Shown here: piece by piece, positions 17,098-27,795 of the stretch | Layout of the letters: every line of letters starts with the position of its first letter | Position numbering within the stretch: position 1 is the stretch's first letter | Assembly (NCBI GenBank): GCA_016794505.1 | Contig: JAEUJZ010000049.1 | Coordinates: forward strand, 188,136 to 252,135 | Origin: Myxococcales bacterium | GTDB lineage: Bacteria > Myxococcota_A > Polyangia > Palsa-1104 > JAEUJZ01 | Reading direction: 5' to 3' | Length of the DNA: 64,000 nt | Notes under the pieces: generated by a model | What the model was told of the DNA's origin: nothing | Database searches by the model: none | What the model saw: the letters and a program-made list of their open reading frames with translations, nothing else | Made by a program: the position numbers and the translations under genes

Positions 17098-18876
17098 CTA
17101 GTGCCCGCTTGCGGCGCGTTTCTTGAGCGCAGCGCTGCGAAGCTCGTGGCCCGTCGGCCCCGGCGGCAGCGAAGCGCGGCGTTCAGCACCGTGGCCTGGC
17201 CCCAGGATGTCGCGCAGATAGGGCAGCCAGTCGAAGGTGTCCGAGTGATCTTTGGTATGGCAGACCAGGCAGCGATCGCGATCAGGCTGGCGCACCGGAA
17301 TGGGATTCTTACTGGGTGCAGCGACGTGCGCGGAGCCCGGACCATGGCAGGTCTCGCACTGCACATGTCGAAGATCGGGCTGGCCGGGCGGTGTCTGATT
17401 CGGTGTCAGGCGCTGCCAAGCGATGAGCGAGCGCAGGCTGCTGCCCCCCGGTTCGTCGAAGGCCACCGCGTGGCAGCTAATGCAGTCATAGGAAAGCTCT
17501 TTGCCGCCGTTCACCAGCGTCGTAAAGGCCTGCGCATGCAGGGTCTTTTGCCAGAAGTCCACGGCGTCGTCGTGAAAATGGCAAGCGCCTTGGCAGGCCT
17601 TGGCGCCGACGAACGAAGGCTGGCCGGCGATCGCAGGAACCGGCGGGGCGGCGGCCTTCAGGTTGGCTTCGCCGATCTGGCGATCCAGCGCTCGCATCGC
17701 CTGAGCAATCGTGTCATCTCGACGCAGCGCTCGGCCCAGTGCGATCAGCTCGGCGGTGACATACGCGCCACGTTGTGCGCGTGGCTGCTCAAGCTGTGCG
17801 TGCTCTTGCCTCAATCGCACGAGCTCGCTTTCTGTGACTTGCACAAAGGCTGGCTCGGACTGTGGGTCGGCGCGCAGTGCAACCAGACGCTGCTCTGTCT
17901 GCGCGATCTGTTCGCGAAGCTGGGTCAGCGCTTCGTGCCGCTGGGGTTCCGTTGGACGCAGGTTAAAGGCAAGCGCTCCATTGTGGTCGGCATAGACGTC
18001 GACTCGAACCAGCCGCTGCGCTTCGGTTGCCGGGACCACAAGCAGCGTCTTTCCGATCTGCTCGGGCTTGCTGACTCCGTCGGGAAGAGCGTCGTCTCCG
18101 CCGGCTACCAAGATGTCGAGATCGGGCAGCTTTCGCGCCAGTCGGCGAGCCTCGTCACGGGGCAGACCTGTGAGCGCGACGGTCAGAGCCGCACCTTGAC
18201 TGCGCAGCGACGCCAGGGCTCTGGCTCCTGCCTCCAGCGGATCTGCGACGTGAATGCCAGCGGGCCACGCCACGCTTGGGGACGCTAAGCCCAGCACCCC
18301 GATCCGTACGCCGTGAATTTCGCGCAGCGCTTCACGCTGGATGCGATCGGCTGGCAGCCCGTCGAGATTGCTGACCACGCGCGGGGATAGCTCCTGCGCG
18401 CCCTGTGTGCCCAGCAGATCGGCTGGCTGCAGCATGGTCAGCGCACTAAGCCCGCGCCACGTCTGCTCAAGAAAGTCGGCTTTCAGACGGGCTTGTGGTT
18501 GCTTTTCGCGGGGCAGGGGCGTCGGTTTGTAGCGCAAGCCACCCGCGTCCAAGAGCAGGCCGCGTCCTTGCGTGTCGTGCAGCAGGGCCCCGACGCGTGC
18601 CACATCGCCCAGTGGATCGGACGTGCAGCCGCAGGGCTCGGTGGTGTTTTGGACGCGCGTGGCGATGAGCAGTGTGACGCGCCGGCTGGATGCATCGCTG
18701 GGCTGAGCCGTTATCGGCTGCGGCTGCGCCGTCGTCGGTGGGCTGGGATGGCGACACGCCCCAGAAGCCAAAAGTAGGCAAAGCAGGGCGGGCAGGGGTC
18801 GTGAGCGGGCGGGGCGTCGTGCGGAGGACCGGAAGCGGGCGGGCCAACTGGGCATCATCGTCCAATCCTGACTCAT
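17098..18876 (-). CDS. Multihaem c-type cytochrome lipoprotein with phosphatase-like N-terminal domain
   Basis: This 592-residue protein has a signal peptide with lipobox LLASGAC (Cys41). Residues about 65-300 resemble the UshA-like 5'-nucleotidase family (TTEPCGCTSD, GLLLDAGG, LTGLPRDEARRLA), but the first metal motifs look degenerate, so activity is doubtful. A coiled-coil stretch (TQLREQIAQTEQRLVALRA) links to a cytochrome domain with CISCH, CETCH and CLVCH, plus CQGACH, which has three instead of two residues between the cysteines. The domain resembles cytochrome c554-type proteins in the periplasm. The start overlaps the rnhA stop by four bases (ATGA), giving a three-gene unit. Confidence 0.75.
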   Translation of the reverse strand: MSQDWTMMPSWPARFRSSARRPARSRPLPALLCLLLASGACRHPSPPTTAQPQPITAQPSDASSRRVTLLIATRVQNTTEPCGCTSDPLGDVARVGALLHDTQGRGLLLDAGGLRYKPTPLPREKQPQARLKADFLEQTWRGLSALTMLQPADLLGTQGAQELSPRVVSNLDGLPADRIQREALREIHGVRIGVLGLASPSVAWPAGIHVADPLEAGARALASLRSQGAALTVALTGLPRDEARRLARKLPDLDILVAGGDDALPDGVSKPEQIGKTLLVVPATEAQRLVRVDVYADHNGALAFNLRPTEPQRHEALTQLREQIAQTEQRLVALRADPQSEPAFVQVTESELVRLRQEHAQLEQPRAQRGAYVTAELIALGRALRRDDTIAQAMRALDRQIGEANLKAAAPPVPAIAGQPSFVGAKACQGACHFHDDAVDFWQKTLHAQAFTTLVNGGKELSYDCISCHAVAFDEPGGSSLRSLIAWQRLTPNQTPPGQPDLRHVQCETCHGPGSAHVAAPSKNPIPVRQPDRDRCLVCHTKDHSDTFDWLPYLRDILGPGHGAERRASLPPGPTGHELRSAALKKRAASGH

Positions 18877-19607
18877 TGGCGCGTAGGCGAGCGTTTGGCA
18901 ATTGCGGTGCGAGCCAGCTCATCGCAGCGCTCGTTTTCCGGGTGTCCTGAGTGGCCGGCGACTTTGACAAAAGACACCTGCGGGAACTCTTGCAACAAGC
19001 TGCGCAGCCGAGCGACGAGCTCTTGGTTGGCGCGAGCCCGCCAGCCGCTGGCCAACAAGCCGATGGCATAGGAGGAGTCGCTGTACACCACCACCGGGCG
19101 GTCCCGTCCGAGAGACTGCAGAGCGACTTCGATCGCCGTGAGCTCAGCGATATTGTTGGTGCCGCGGCCCAAGTACTGCGATAGCTCGCGCTTCGTCGGT
19201 TTGGGCGTGCCGGCAGCATCGACGACTACGATGCCGATCCCCATAGGGCCGGGATTTCCAGTGCAGGCGCCGTCGGTATAGACGTGGATGGCATCGGCGG
19301 CGTTGGCATGCTTGGCATGCGTTGACTTGCGGGCCGCGGCAGCGGGCTTGCTCTTGTGTGTCGGCGTCGCGGTGCGTGGTGCTTTTTCATCGCCCGCAGC
19401 AGAGCGGGCGGCCAGCGCGTCGTCGGTTACAGGGACTGCATCGGCCACGCTGGCCAAGTTGTGGACCGACGCGCGGTAGGGCTTGCCGCCCGGCTTGTAC
19501 AGAATCTCGACTCGCTCGTCTGCACCGAGGAGCGGATTGCCGATTTCATCGCTCTGCATCCAGACGCGCGTTCCGCGCAACAGCTTCTCAACCCAGGCCA
19601 CGGACAC
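18873..19607 (-). CDS. rnhA: Ribonuclease HI with N-terminal extension
   Basis: This 244-residue protein has a C-terminal RNase HI domain from about residue 105. Its catalytic residues are Asp112 (VYTDGACTGNPGP), Glu155 (NNIAELTAIE), Asp177 (VVVYSDSSYAIG) and Asp229 (NERCDELA). The enzyme removes RNA from RNA-DNA hybrids in the cytoplasm. The first 50 residues form a small beta domain (VWMQSDEIGNPLLGADERVE), followed by an Ala/Lys-rich linker. This extension is not the usual caulimovirus-type hybrid-binding domain. An RNase HII gene is also present at 34027. The gene lies 40 bp after a phosphatase gene and overlaps the cytochrome gene. Confidence 0.92.
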   Translation of the reverse strand: MSVAWVEKLLRGTRVWMQSDEIGNPLLGADERVEILYKPGGKPYRASVHNLASVADAVPVTDDALAARSAAGDEKAPRTATPTHKSKPAAAARKSTHAKHANAADAIHVYTDGACTGNPGPMGIGIVVVDAAGTPKPTKRELSQYLGRGTNNIAELTAIEVALQSLGRDRPVVVYSDSSYAIGLLASGWRARANQELVARLRSLLQEFPQVSFVKVAGHSGHPENERCDELARTAIAKRSPTRQ

Positions 19608-19647
19608 AAGCTATCTGCCGCAGATCGCACTTGCAAGGGAAGCTGCA

Positions 19648-20610
19648 TCACGCGCGAATGCGCGGCATGGTCGAGCGCGTCGGGCGAATTCCTGGCTGCT
19701 GCGGGGCCGTGTCTCGTCGGTCGTGGCTTGAGCTAGCCGAGGGCAGGGGATAAAGCGGCACGATCTCGTGCCCCAGCCGCAGAGCGGTTACCGAGGGGTA
19801 TTTGGCCGCCAAGTCCAAGCACAGGATCTTCTTGTACGCGTCCTCCATACCAAAGCTCGAAGACATGATCAGCTGCTGCGCACCGATGGTCTGATAGCCC
19901 GCCGGTATCACCGAGTGCCCATAGATGCAGAGCGTGAGTCCAAGCGGGTCGAGGACTTGCCGGGCCAGAAGCGGCGGCAGGCTCTTGCTCCATAGAAGCT
20001 GTCCGAGCAAGGCCGCAGCGTCGAGATCGGCCTTATCGGACGAGCGGTAGGCATCGAGTGCGTCGCTGCGCGGCCGGTCATAGCGGCGATAGTCGATGCG
20101 CTCTAGTTCGTTTGGTTCGTTGAGCAAGGCTGCTGGGGCGGCGTGGCTGAACAGCAGTCCACAGGGAGCCATGGCCCAAAGCGGTAGACCGGCGACGAAC
20201 TCGGAGAGCCAGCTGCTGTTTTCGATCCCCAGGCGCTGTTCCAGTGCCGCTGCTTCGTCGCGAACGAAGCGACTGGTGCGGGGGCCGCCGATGTGCGCGT
20301 GCTCGTGATTGCCCAAGAGCGCGAAGACGCGGCCGGGATGGCGCGACATCAGTTCAGAAACGCCGAGCAAGATGGCCGGGGACTGATCGGAATAGGGACG
20401 CCCTCGCAGGTTGGGATAGTCAGGCCAGCGCTCAAGCGGGATCTGTGGGCCGTGGATCAGATCGCCAAGGAACAAGAGGTGACCGTCGCTGCCAAGGGTC
20501 TCGAAGTGAGCCACGAGAGCCAGGAAGTCGCGCAGGTTGCCGTGTAGATCGGTCGCCACGAGCAGTCGTCCGCGGTCCGGCAGGCGTAGGAGCTTGGTGC
20601 GAGTCCCCAT
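19648..20610 (-). CDS. Calcineurin-like Ser/Thr phosphatase-type phosphoesterase
   Basis: This 320-residue cytoplasmic protein carries the full metallophosphoesterase set: DLHGN near residue 21, GDLIHGP near 49, GNHEHAHIGG near 98, LLFSHAAP near 152 and a late YGHSVIPAGYQT. This arrangement is that of PPP-type protein phosphatases and diadenosine tetraphosphatases. The predicted role is metal-dependent dephosphorylation of a protein or nucleotide substrate. It is the first gene of a minus-strand unit with rnhA and the multihaem cytochrome gene. It is not closely similar to the truncated phosphoesterase at the window start. Confidence 0.82.
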   Translation of the reverse strand: MGTRTKLLRLPDRGRLLVATDLHGNLRDFLALVAHFETLGSDGHLLFLGDLIHGPQIPLERWPDYPNLRGRPYSDQSPAILLGVSELMSRHPGRVFALLGNHEHAHIGGPRTSRFVRDEAAALEQRLGIENSSWLSEFVAGLPLWAMAPCGLLFSHAAPAALLNEPNELERIDYRRYDRPRSDALDAYRSSDKADLDAAALLGQLLWSKSLPPLLARQVLDPLGLTLCIYGHSVIPAGYQTIGAQQLIMSSSFGMEDAYKKILCLDLAAKYPSVTALRLGHEIVPLYPLPSASSSHDRRDTAPQQPGIRPTRSTMPRIRA

Positions 20611-20827
20611 TGCGGCAGTGGCGCGCCATCGTGAGCCAGGCCCACAGGGCTACGTCAGACCTGGGGCGACAAGCGAGCCACGGTCATCATAACACCCCTG
20701 CCTTTGGGGCGGCGGCCTGAATCCGAGTCGATTCGCAGGGTTGGGCCCGAGGTGTCGCCCCACCTGAGCCCATACATCGCATCTTCCGCGCCACACGCCG
20801 CAACGTGGGCAGCGGCGGTTGGGATCG

Positions 20828-22030
20828 TCAGTCGGTAGTCTTGCCACCCTGCGCGAACCAGCGGCCGAGCAGCGTGCGTTCCTCGTCGGTGAGGTGAGTC
20901 TTATTGGCCAGCGGCATGTTGCGCAGGACGAACACGCGCTCATGGATCTTTTTTGCGGCCAGCGCCACGCGCTCGGGGGTGTCGAACATCGCGCCACTCG
21001 GAGCAACCTTGAACACGTCGTCGGTGGGATGCTCGGAATGACAGGGCAGGCAGCGCTCAGAAAGGATGCTGCGCACCGTGGCAAACGGCACCTTGGGGCC
21101 CTCGGCCAGCTTGGCAAACTCGGCCGCTTTGGCCCCTGGCCCGGTCAGGTACATCAGCAGAAAGATCGTCGCTGCCGCTGGCGCGGCCAGCCAGCGTTGG
21201 GCCGGTACCTTGGTCACCATGACATGTCGAAACAGCGCACCCGCAACGATGATCAAGATCAGTACCAGCCAGTTCTGCGGGTGGCTGTACGTCGACGGAA
21301 AGTGATTCGACAGCATGATGAACAACACGGGGAACGTCATGTACGTGTTGTGGACCGAGCGCTTCTTGCCTTTCAGGCCGATCGAATAGTCAGGCGTCTG
21401 CCCGGCCTGCGCCTGGGCCAGCATCTTTTTCTGCGCCGGCAAGATGTGAACCCAGACGTTCAGCACCATCAGCGTCCCGAACAGCGCGCCGATGTGAATG
21501 TAGGCAGCGCGACCGGACAGCGTATGCGTCGTCAGCCAGACCGCGCCACCGGCCAGGGCAATCGACAGCGTCGATGCGAGCAGAGAGCGCTTGGCCAGCG
21601 GCGACCGCCACAGTAGGTCGTACAAGAGCCAGCCACCGATGAGAAGCCCGATGCCCAGAAGCGACGCCTGCCCCGGCGAGATGCTCGATATCTGCGGGTC
21701 GACCAAGTACACGCCGCCCGTCAGGTAATAGACCAAGGCCAAGAGCAGAAAGCCAGTGATCCAGGTAAACGTCGCTTCCCATTTGAACCAGTGCAGCGTC
21801 GTGGGCAGGTCGCCGGGCGCGATCTTCTTTTTTTCGACTTGGTAATAGAACCCGCCGTGGACCATGAATACTTCGCCGTCGACGTTGGGGCGCGGCGAGG
21901 CGGGCGGCTCGAAGGCAGAGTCGAGCCAGATGAAATAAAACGAGCTTCCGATCCACATGATCCCCGTGACCAAGTGGATGAACCGGACCAACAAGTTGGC
22001 CCACTCTTGCAGGTGGCTTACGTCGAACAC
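20828..22030 (-). CDS. puuD: Urate hydroxylase PuuD (membrane protein with cytochrome c domain)
   Basis: This 400-residue protein has about eight membrane helices (first: NLLVRFIHLVTGIMWIGSSF). A C-terminal cytochrome c domain follows, with CLPCH at 327-331 and a likely axial Met in RNMPLANKTHLT. This architecture is that of PuuD, which oxidises urate to 5-hydroxyisourate and passes electrons to the respiratory chain. The gene starts 6 bp after asnS, so they are probably co-transcribed although functionally unrelated. No other purine-degradation genes are in the window. The remaining uncertainty is whether the substrate is urate in this organism. Confidence 0.82.
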   Translation of the reverse strand: MFDVSHLQEWANLLVRFIHLVTGIMWIGSSFYFIWLDSAFEPPASPRPNVDGEVFMVHGGFYYQVEKKKIAPGDLPTTLHWFKWEATFTWITGFLLLALVYYLTGGVYLVDPQISSISPGQASLLGIGLLIGGWLLYDLLWRSPLAKRSLLASTLSIALAGGAVWLTTHTLSGRAAYIHIGALFGTLMVLNVWVHILPAQKKMLAQAQAGQTPDYSIGLKGKKRSVHNTYMTFPVLFIMLSNHFPSTYSHPQNWLVLILIIVAGALFRHVMVTKVPAQRWLAAPAAATIFLLMYLTGPGAKAAEFAKLAEGPKVPFATVRSILSERCLPCHSEHPTDDVFKVAPSGAMFDTPERVALAAKKIHERVFVLRNMPLANKTHLTDEERTLLGRWFAQGGKTTD

Positions 22031-22036
22031 GGCGGA

Positions 22037-23440
<1,404 letters not shown>

Positions 23441-23474
23441 GCTGTGTGATCCGTGCAAAGGGGGATGATGACGA

Positions 23475-23490
23475 CTCACCTTCGGGTGAG
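23475..23490. other. Tetraloop hairpin between asnS and the divergent flavoprotein gene
   Basis: CTCACC and GGTGAG pair perfectly around a TTCG tetraloop. The hairpin lies 35-50 bp upstream of the asnS start and about 115 bp upstream of the divergent gene. It could be part of the asnS leader. No full T-box or riboswitch fold is evident. Confidence 0.3.
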
Positions 23491-23603
23491 CCGGCTCAAG
23501 CTACCGCCGTCGAGCCAGCGTGTCAAACGGGCCGTACTTCGTCCCGCTTGGATATACTGCCGAGCCGCTTTTGTCCCCCAACCTCTTCGCCATAGGAAGC
23601 CTC

Positions 23604-26147
23604 ATGACGACGGGCCCGCAGCCATCGAACCCTGAACGCGAACTGAACCCGGCCACGCCCGCGCAGAGCGATGCCGCCCCGCGCCCCGACCTGCCGCGAC
23701 ATGCCCGCGTCGTCGTCGTCGGTGGTGGAGTCATCGGCTGCTCCATCGCGTATCACCTGGCGCACGCGGGGCAAGACGTCGTTTTGCTCGAACGCGACCG
23801 CATCACATCGGGCACCACCTGGCACGCCGCTGGGCTCATGGTGTGCTTTGGTTCGACGTCGGAAACCTCGACAGAGCTGCGCAAGTACACGCGCGATCTA
23901 TACGCCCGCTTGGAAGCCGAGACCGGGCAGGCCACGGGATTTCGTCCCTGCGGCTTTATTGAGCTAGCCGCCGACCGCGACCGCCTCGAAGAGTACCGCC
24001 GCGTCAGCGCCTTTAATCGCTTATGCGGCGTCGATGTCCATGAGCTAAGCCCCAAAGAGGTCGCCGACAAGTTCCCGCTGGCCCGCGTCGACGACATCTT
24101 GGCTGGCTTCTACGTTGCCGGCGATGGCCGCGTCGATCCCGTCGACGTGACACGCGCTCTGGCCAAAGGGGCCCGCCTGCGTGGCGCCACGATCTTCGAG
24201 CGAGTGCCGGTTCTCGACGTGCTATCGCAGGGCAGTCGTGTCACGGGTGTGCGCACTGCATACGGCGACATCTCTTGCGAGTTTGTCATCAACTGCACGG
24301 GTGCCTGGGCGCGTCAGCTTGGCCAGCGCAGCGGCGTGTCGATTCCTCTGCAGGCCGCCGAGCACTATTACCTGATCACCGACAAGCTTTCGGGTATGCA
24401 CGCAGCGCTGCCGGTCATCGAGGACCCCGCGTCCTATGGCTATTACCGCGAGGAGGGCGGCGGCCTGATGATCGGCCTGTTCGAGCCCGTCTGCGCCCCG
24501 TGGAACGTCGAGGGCATCCCCGAGGACTTTTCGTTCGGCGAGATCTCGCCCGACTGGGATCGCATGGCGCCGTATCTGGAAAAGGCCATGCGCCGCGTGC
24601 CCGCTTCGCTGGACATCGGTGTCCGCAAGTTCTTCTGCGGGCCCGAGAGCTTCACGCCCGACCTGCGCCCGATCTTGGGCGAGTCGCCCGAGCTACGGAA
24701 CTACATCGTCGCCGCCGGCTTGAATTCCATCGGCATCTTGACCGGCGGAGGCATTGGGCGACTTATGACCCATTGGATCCTGCACGGTCGCGCCGATGCC
24801 GATGTCACCGGTTTTCACATCGACCGCCTGCAGCCATACCAGTGTACGCCGGCCTATCGTCGCGCCCGCACCGTCGAGTCATTGGGGATGGTCTATGCCT
24901 GTCACTATCCCAACCGCACGCTGCAGACGGCACGCGGAGCCAAAAAGTCGGCGATCTTCGATCGGCTGGTCGCGCGCGGTGCATCGTTCCGCGATGTCAG
25001 TGGCTGGGAAGGCGCCGACTGGTACGCCGGCCCCGGAAAGACACCCGACCCAGGGCCTTTGACCTGGGGGCGCCCGTCGTGGTTTTCCACCTGGGCCGCC
25101 GAGCACCACGCCACGCGCAATGGCGTGATCCTTATGGACATGTCGTTCATGGCCAAGTTCCTTGTGCAGGGCCGCGACGCTGGGCGCGTCTTGAACCATG
25201 TCTCGGCCAACCAAGTCGATGGACCGACGGGCCAGATCACGTATACGCAGTGGCTGAACGAAGACGGCAAGCTGGAAGCCGACCTGACCGTCACCAAGCT
25301 CGACGAGGATCGCTTCTGGGTTGTGGCATCGGATACCGCCCATCGCCACGCCGAAACCTGGCTGCGCCGCCACATCCCCGACGACGCGCACGCGTTTGTG
25401 ACCGATGTCACATCGGGCTTTGCGCAGATCAACATCCAAGGGCCGCGCTCGCGCGAGCTTCTGCAGGCGCTCACCGATGCCGATCTGTCGAATGCCGCGT
25501 TCCCGTATCGGGCGGCGCGCGAGCTTGCGATCGGCTATGCCCGCCTGCTGTGCATCCGCATCACCTATCTCGGCGAGCTTGGGTACGAGCTGTACATTCC
25601 GACCGAGCAAGCGCTGCATGTCTATGACCACATCGTCGCCGAGGGAGAAAAGTATGGCCTGGTCCACGCGGGCTTAAAAGCGCTGGCCAGCCTGCGCATG
25701 GAAAAGGGCTATCGCGACTATGGCCACGACATCGACAACACCGACACCGTGCTCGAAGCCGGGCTGGGCTTTGCCGTCGACTTGAAGAAGCCGGGCGGCT
25801 TCATCGGACGCGATGCGGTGCTGGCGCAGAAAGCGCGCGGTCCTCTGCGCAAGCGCTTGCTGCAGGTGTTGTTGCGCGATCCCGAGCCGCTCTTGTTTCA
25901 CGCCGAGCCAGTGCTGCGCAACGGTGTGCCGCTGGGCTATATCCGCGCTGCGTCCTATGGCCACACGCTCGGTGGAGCCGTCGGCTTGGCCATGCTCGAA
26001 GACCCCACGCTGCCCGAAGGGCAGGGCATCGATCAGGCCTATCTCGACCGCGGCACGATCGAGGTCAACATCGCTGGACGCATGGTCCCCGCCATGGCCT
26101 CGCTGCGTCCCCTGTACGACCCCGAAATGAAGCGGATCAAAAGCTAA
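23604..26147 (+). CDS. Dimethylglycine/sarcosine dehydrogenase-like FAD enzyme with GcvT domain
   Basis: The start ATG at 23604 has GGAAG upstream and yields 847 residues, the usual length for this family. An N-terminal DAO-type FAD domain has the Rossmann motif VVVVGGGVIGCSIAYHL (residues 36-52) and TTWHAAGL, in which His74 matches the covalent FAD site of dimethylglycine dehydrogenase. From about residue 430 an FAO_M/GcvT folate-binding half follows (GVILMDMSFMAKFLVQG, ITYLGELGYELYIPTEQA, LEAGLGFAVDLKK). These enzymes demethylate N-methylglycines and pass the one-carbon unit to tetrahydrofolate. The exact substrate (dimethylglycine, sarcosine or another N-methyl compound) cannot be told. 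A longer start at 23520 is possible but less likely. Confidence 0.88.
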   Translation: MTTGPQPSNPERELNPATPAQSDAAPRPDLPRHARVVVVGGGVIGCSIAYHLAHAGQDVVLLERDRITSGTTWHAAGLMVCFGSTSETSTELRKYTRDLYARLEAETGQATGFRPCGFIELAADRDRLEEYRRVSAFNRLCGVDVHELSPKEVADKFPLARVDDILAGFYVAGDGRVDPVDVTRALAKGARLRGATIFERVPVLDVLSQGSRVTGVRTAYGDISCEFVINCTGAWARQLGQRSGVSIPLQAAEHYYLITDKLSGMHAALPVIEDPASYGYYREEGGGLMIGLFEPVCAPWNVEGIPEDFSFGEISPDWDRMAPYLEKAMRRVPASLDIGVRKFFCGPESFTPDLRPILGESPELRNYIVAAGLNSIGILTGGGIGRLMTHWILHGRADADVTGFHIDRLQPYQCTPAYRRARTVESLGMVYACHYPNRTLQTARGAKKSAIFDRLVARGASFRDVSGWEGADWYAGPGKTPDPGPLTWGRPSWFSTWAAEHHATRNGVILMDMSFMAKFLVQGRDAGRVLNHVSANQVDGPTGQITYTQWLNEDGKLEADLTVTKLDEDRFWVVASDTAHRHAETWLRRHIPDDAHAFVTDVTSGFAQINIQGPRSRELLQALTDADLSNAAFPYRAARELAIGYARLLCIRITYLGELGYELYIPTEQALHVYDHIVAEGEKYGLVHAGLKALASLRMEKGYRDYGHDIDNTDTVLEAGLGFAVDLKKPGGFIGRDAVLAQKARGPLRKRLLQVLLRDPEPLLFHAEPVLRNGVPLGYIRAASYGHTLGGAVGLAMLEDPTLPEGQGIDQAYLDRGTIEVNIAGRMVPAMASLRPLYDPEMKRIKS

Positions 26148-26156
26148 ACGGCACCA

Positions 26157-26183
26157 CGTATCGACGCCGGCACCGACGATACG
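26157..26183. terminator. Hairpin between convergent genes
   Basis: CGTATCG (26157-26163) pairs with CGATACG (26177-26183) around 13 bases, in the 42-bp gap between the convergent flavoprotein and isocitrate dehydrogenase genes. No T run follows, so this is only a candidate bidirectional terminator. Confidence 0.35.
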
Positions 26184-26189
26184 CGGACC

Positions 26190-27644
26190 TTACTGCCCTT
26201 GCCCCAAGGCATAGCCGGGTACACCGTCGAAGGTACACAGCGTCTCGGCCTTGATGAAGTCCAGGCCCTCGTGCTGCATTCGCTGCAATAGCTCGATGAT
26301 GTCGTTCTGTTGGATGTCACCCGTCGGGGTGCTGGCCTGAAAGCGACAGCGATAGTGATCGGTGCAGAAGGTCTCGGGCAGGCCATCGGGCCAGACCTTG
26401 ACGCCGCGGTTGGTGATCATCGACAGCTTCAGGCGGTCGTTCGCGAGGCGCTGCACGCGCGGCGAAAGCCCGCCCGGCCCCCCGCGAAAGTGAACGAACA
26501 GATCCACGCCGACCAGGGCCTTATGCAGCGGGGCGGGCCGCTCGTACTGGGCCGCAGCAGCCACCGAGCCAGAAGACTCGGCGTGATAGACCGCCTTGCG
26601 CAGGGCCTGTGGGGCCTGACCCAGGCGATCGATGATGGCGGCAGCAAACTCGTCGGTGCGCAGCGGTCGCCCGACCGCCGCTTGGCGATGGATATCCGCC
26701 GTGTGACAGCCATCTTCCAGCGCGCACAGCCAGGCGTTGTGGATGGCGGTGGCGATGTCGGGCTGACCGATGTGACTGAGCATCATCACCGCCGACAAGA
26801 TCATTCCCGAGGGATTGGCGATGCCTCGTCCGGCGATGTCTGGCGCGGATCCATGGATGGCTTCAAACAGCGCCGCCTGACTGCCGATGTTCGCCGAGCC
26901 CGCCAAGCCCACCGAGCCCGTAAGCTGTGCCGCAATGTCCGACAGAATGTCGCCATACAGGTTCAGCGTGACGATGACATCGAAGCGCTCGGGCGTGTCC
27001 GCCAGACGGGCGGCGCCGATGTCGATGATCATGTGCTCTGTGGCAAGGTCGGGGTAGTCGCGTGCCACTTCGCGAAAGACGCTGCTGAACAGGCCGTCGG
27101 TCATCTTCATGATGTTGTCTTTGGTCATGCAGGTGACCTTGCGGCGGCCGTGCGCCCGCGCCAGCGCAAAGGCGTATCGAACGATGCGCTCGCAGCCGGG
27201 GCGGCTGATGAGCTTCAGGCACTGCATGACTTCGTCGGTCTGACGGTGCTCGATGCCGGCGTACAGGTCTTCTTCGTTTTCGCGTACGACGATGACGTCG
27301 AGCTTGGGATGCAGCGTCGAGACGAACGGCGAATACGACACAGCCGGGCGGACATTGGCAAACAGGCCGAGCGCTTTGCGCAGCGTGACGTTCACCGACT
27401 TGAAGCCACCTCCCTGCGGCGTGGTCAGCGGCCCTTTGAGCAGCACGCGCGTTCGCCGGATCGATTCCCATGCGGCGGGATCGACGCCGGACGAGATGCC
27501 GCGGCGATACACACGCTCGCCTAGCTCAACTTCTTCGGGCGCGATGCGCGCGTCGGCGGCGGCCAAGATCTGCAGCGTCGCACGCGTGACTTCGGGGCCA
27601 ATGCCATCGCCCAGGGCAACCGAGATCGGAATCGGGTTCGACAT
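26190..27644 (-). CDS. icd: Isocitrate dehydrogenase, probably NAD-dependent, long form
   Basis: The start ATG at 27644 (MSNPIPISVALGDGIGPEVT) gives 484 residues. The isocitrate/isopropylmalate dehydrogenase fold is clear: GDGIGPE near residue 14, SVNVTLRKALGLFANVRP with the substrate-binding Ser and Arg residues, KDNIMKMTDGLF, and IHGSAPDIAGRGIANPSGMI. At the cofactor site the Lys-Tyr pair of NADP enzymes is replaced by Asp-Ile (PDIAG), which is the NAD signature. An extra C-terminal domain of about 140 residues (from ALVGVDLFVHFRGGP) matches the long Thermus/Rickettsia-type enzymes. The role is in the TCA cycle, converting isocitrate to 2-oxoglutarate. A related 3-hydroxyacid substrate is not excluded. 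Confidence 0.85.
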   Translation of the reverse strand: MSNPIPISVALGDGIGPEVTRATLQILAAADARIAPEEVELGERVYRRGISSGVDPAAWESIRRTRVLLKGPLTTPQGGGFKSVNVTLRKALGLFANVRPAVSYSPFVSTLHPKLDVIVVRENEEDLYAGIEHRQTDEVMQCLKLISRPGCERIVRYAFALARAHGRRKVTCMTKDNIMKMTDGLFSSVFREVARDYPDLATEHMIIDIGAARLADTPERFDVIVTLNLYGDILSDIAAQLTGSVGLAGSANIGSQAALFEAIHGSAPDIAGRGIANPSGMILSAVMMLSHIGQPDIATAIHNAWLCALEDGCHTADIHRQAAVGRPLRTDEFAAAIIDRLGQAPQALRKAVYHAESSGSVAAAAQYERPAPLHKALVGVDLFVHFRGGPGGLSPRVQRLANDRLKLSMITNRGVKVWPDGLPETFCTDHYRCRFQASTPTGDIQQNDIIELLQRMQHEGLDFIKAETLCTFDGVPGYALGQGQ

Positions 27645-27795
27645 GACTGGGGTACCTGTCCTGCGAGGTGTTTGGACCGACTGCGCACCGTCGCGCAGCC
27701 CTGACCCAAGACAAGGTAGCCAGCCCCAATCGATACGTCGAAGTGATAAATTACGAACAAAGGATAGATATTGTCTATGGTTTGGCGACGGAGAG

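Noticed and set aside
23441..23603. Glycine riboswitch or T-box ahead of the flavoprotein/asnS genes
   Set aside because: Only a short UUCG hairpin is present; no conserved riboswitch core or T-box sequence is seen.
26310..27524. 404-codon plus-strand open frame opposite icd
   Set aside because: It is a shadow of the isocitrate dehydrogenase coding sequence with no recognisable motifs.
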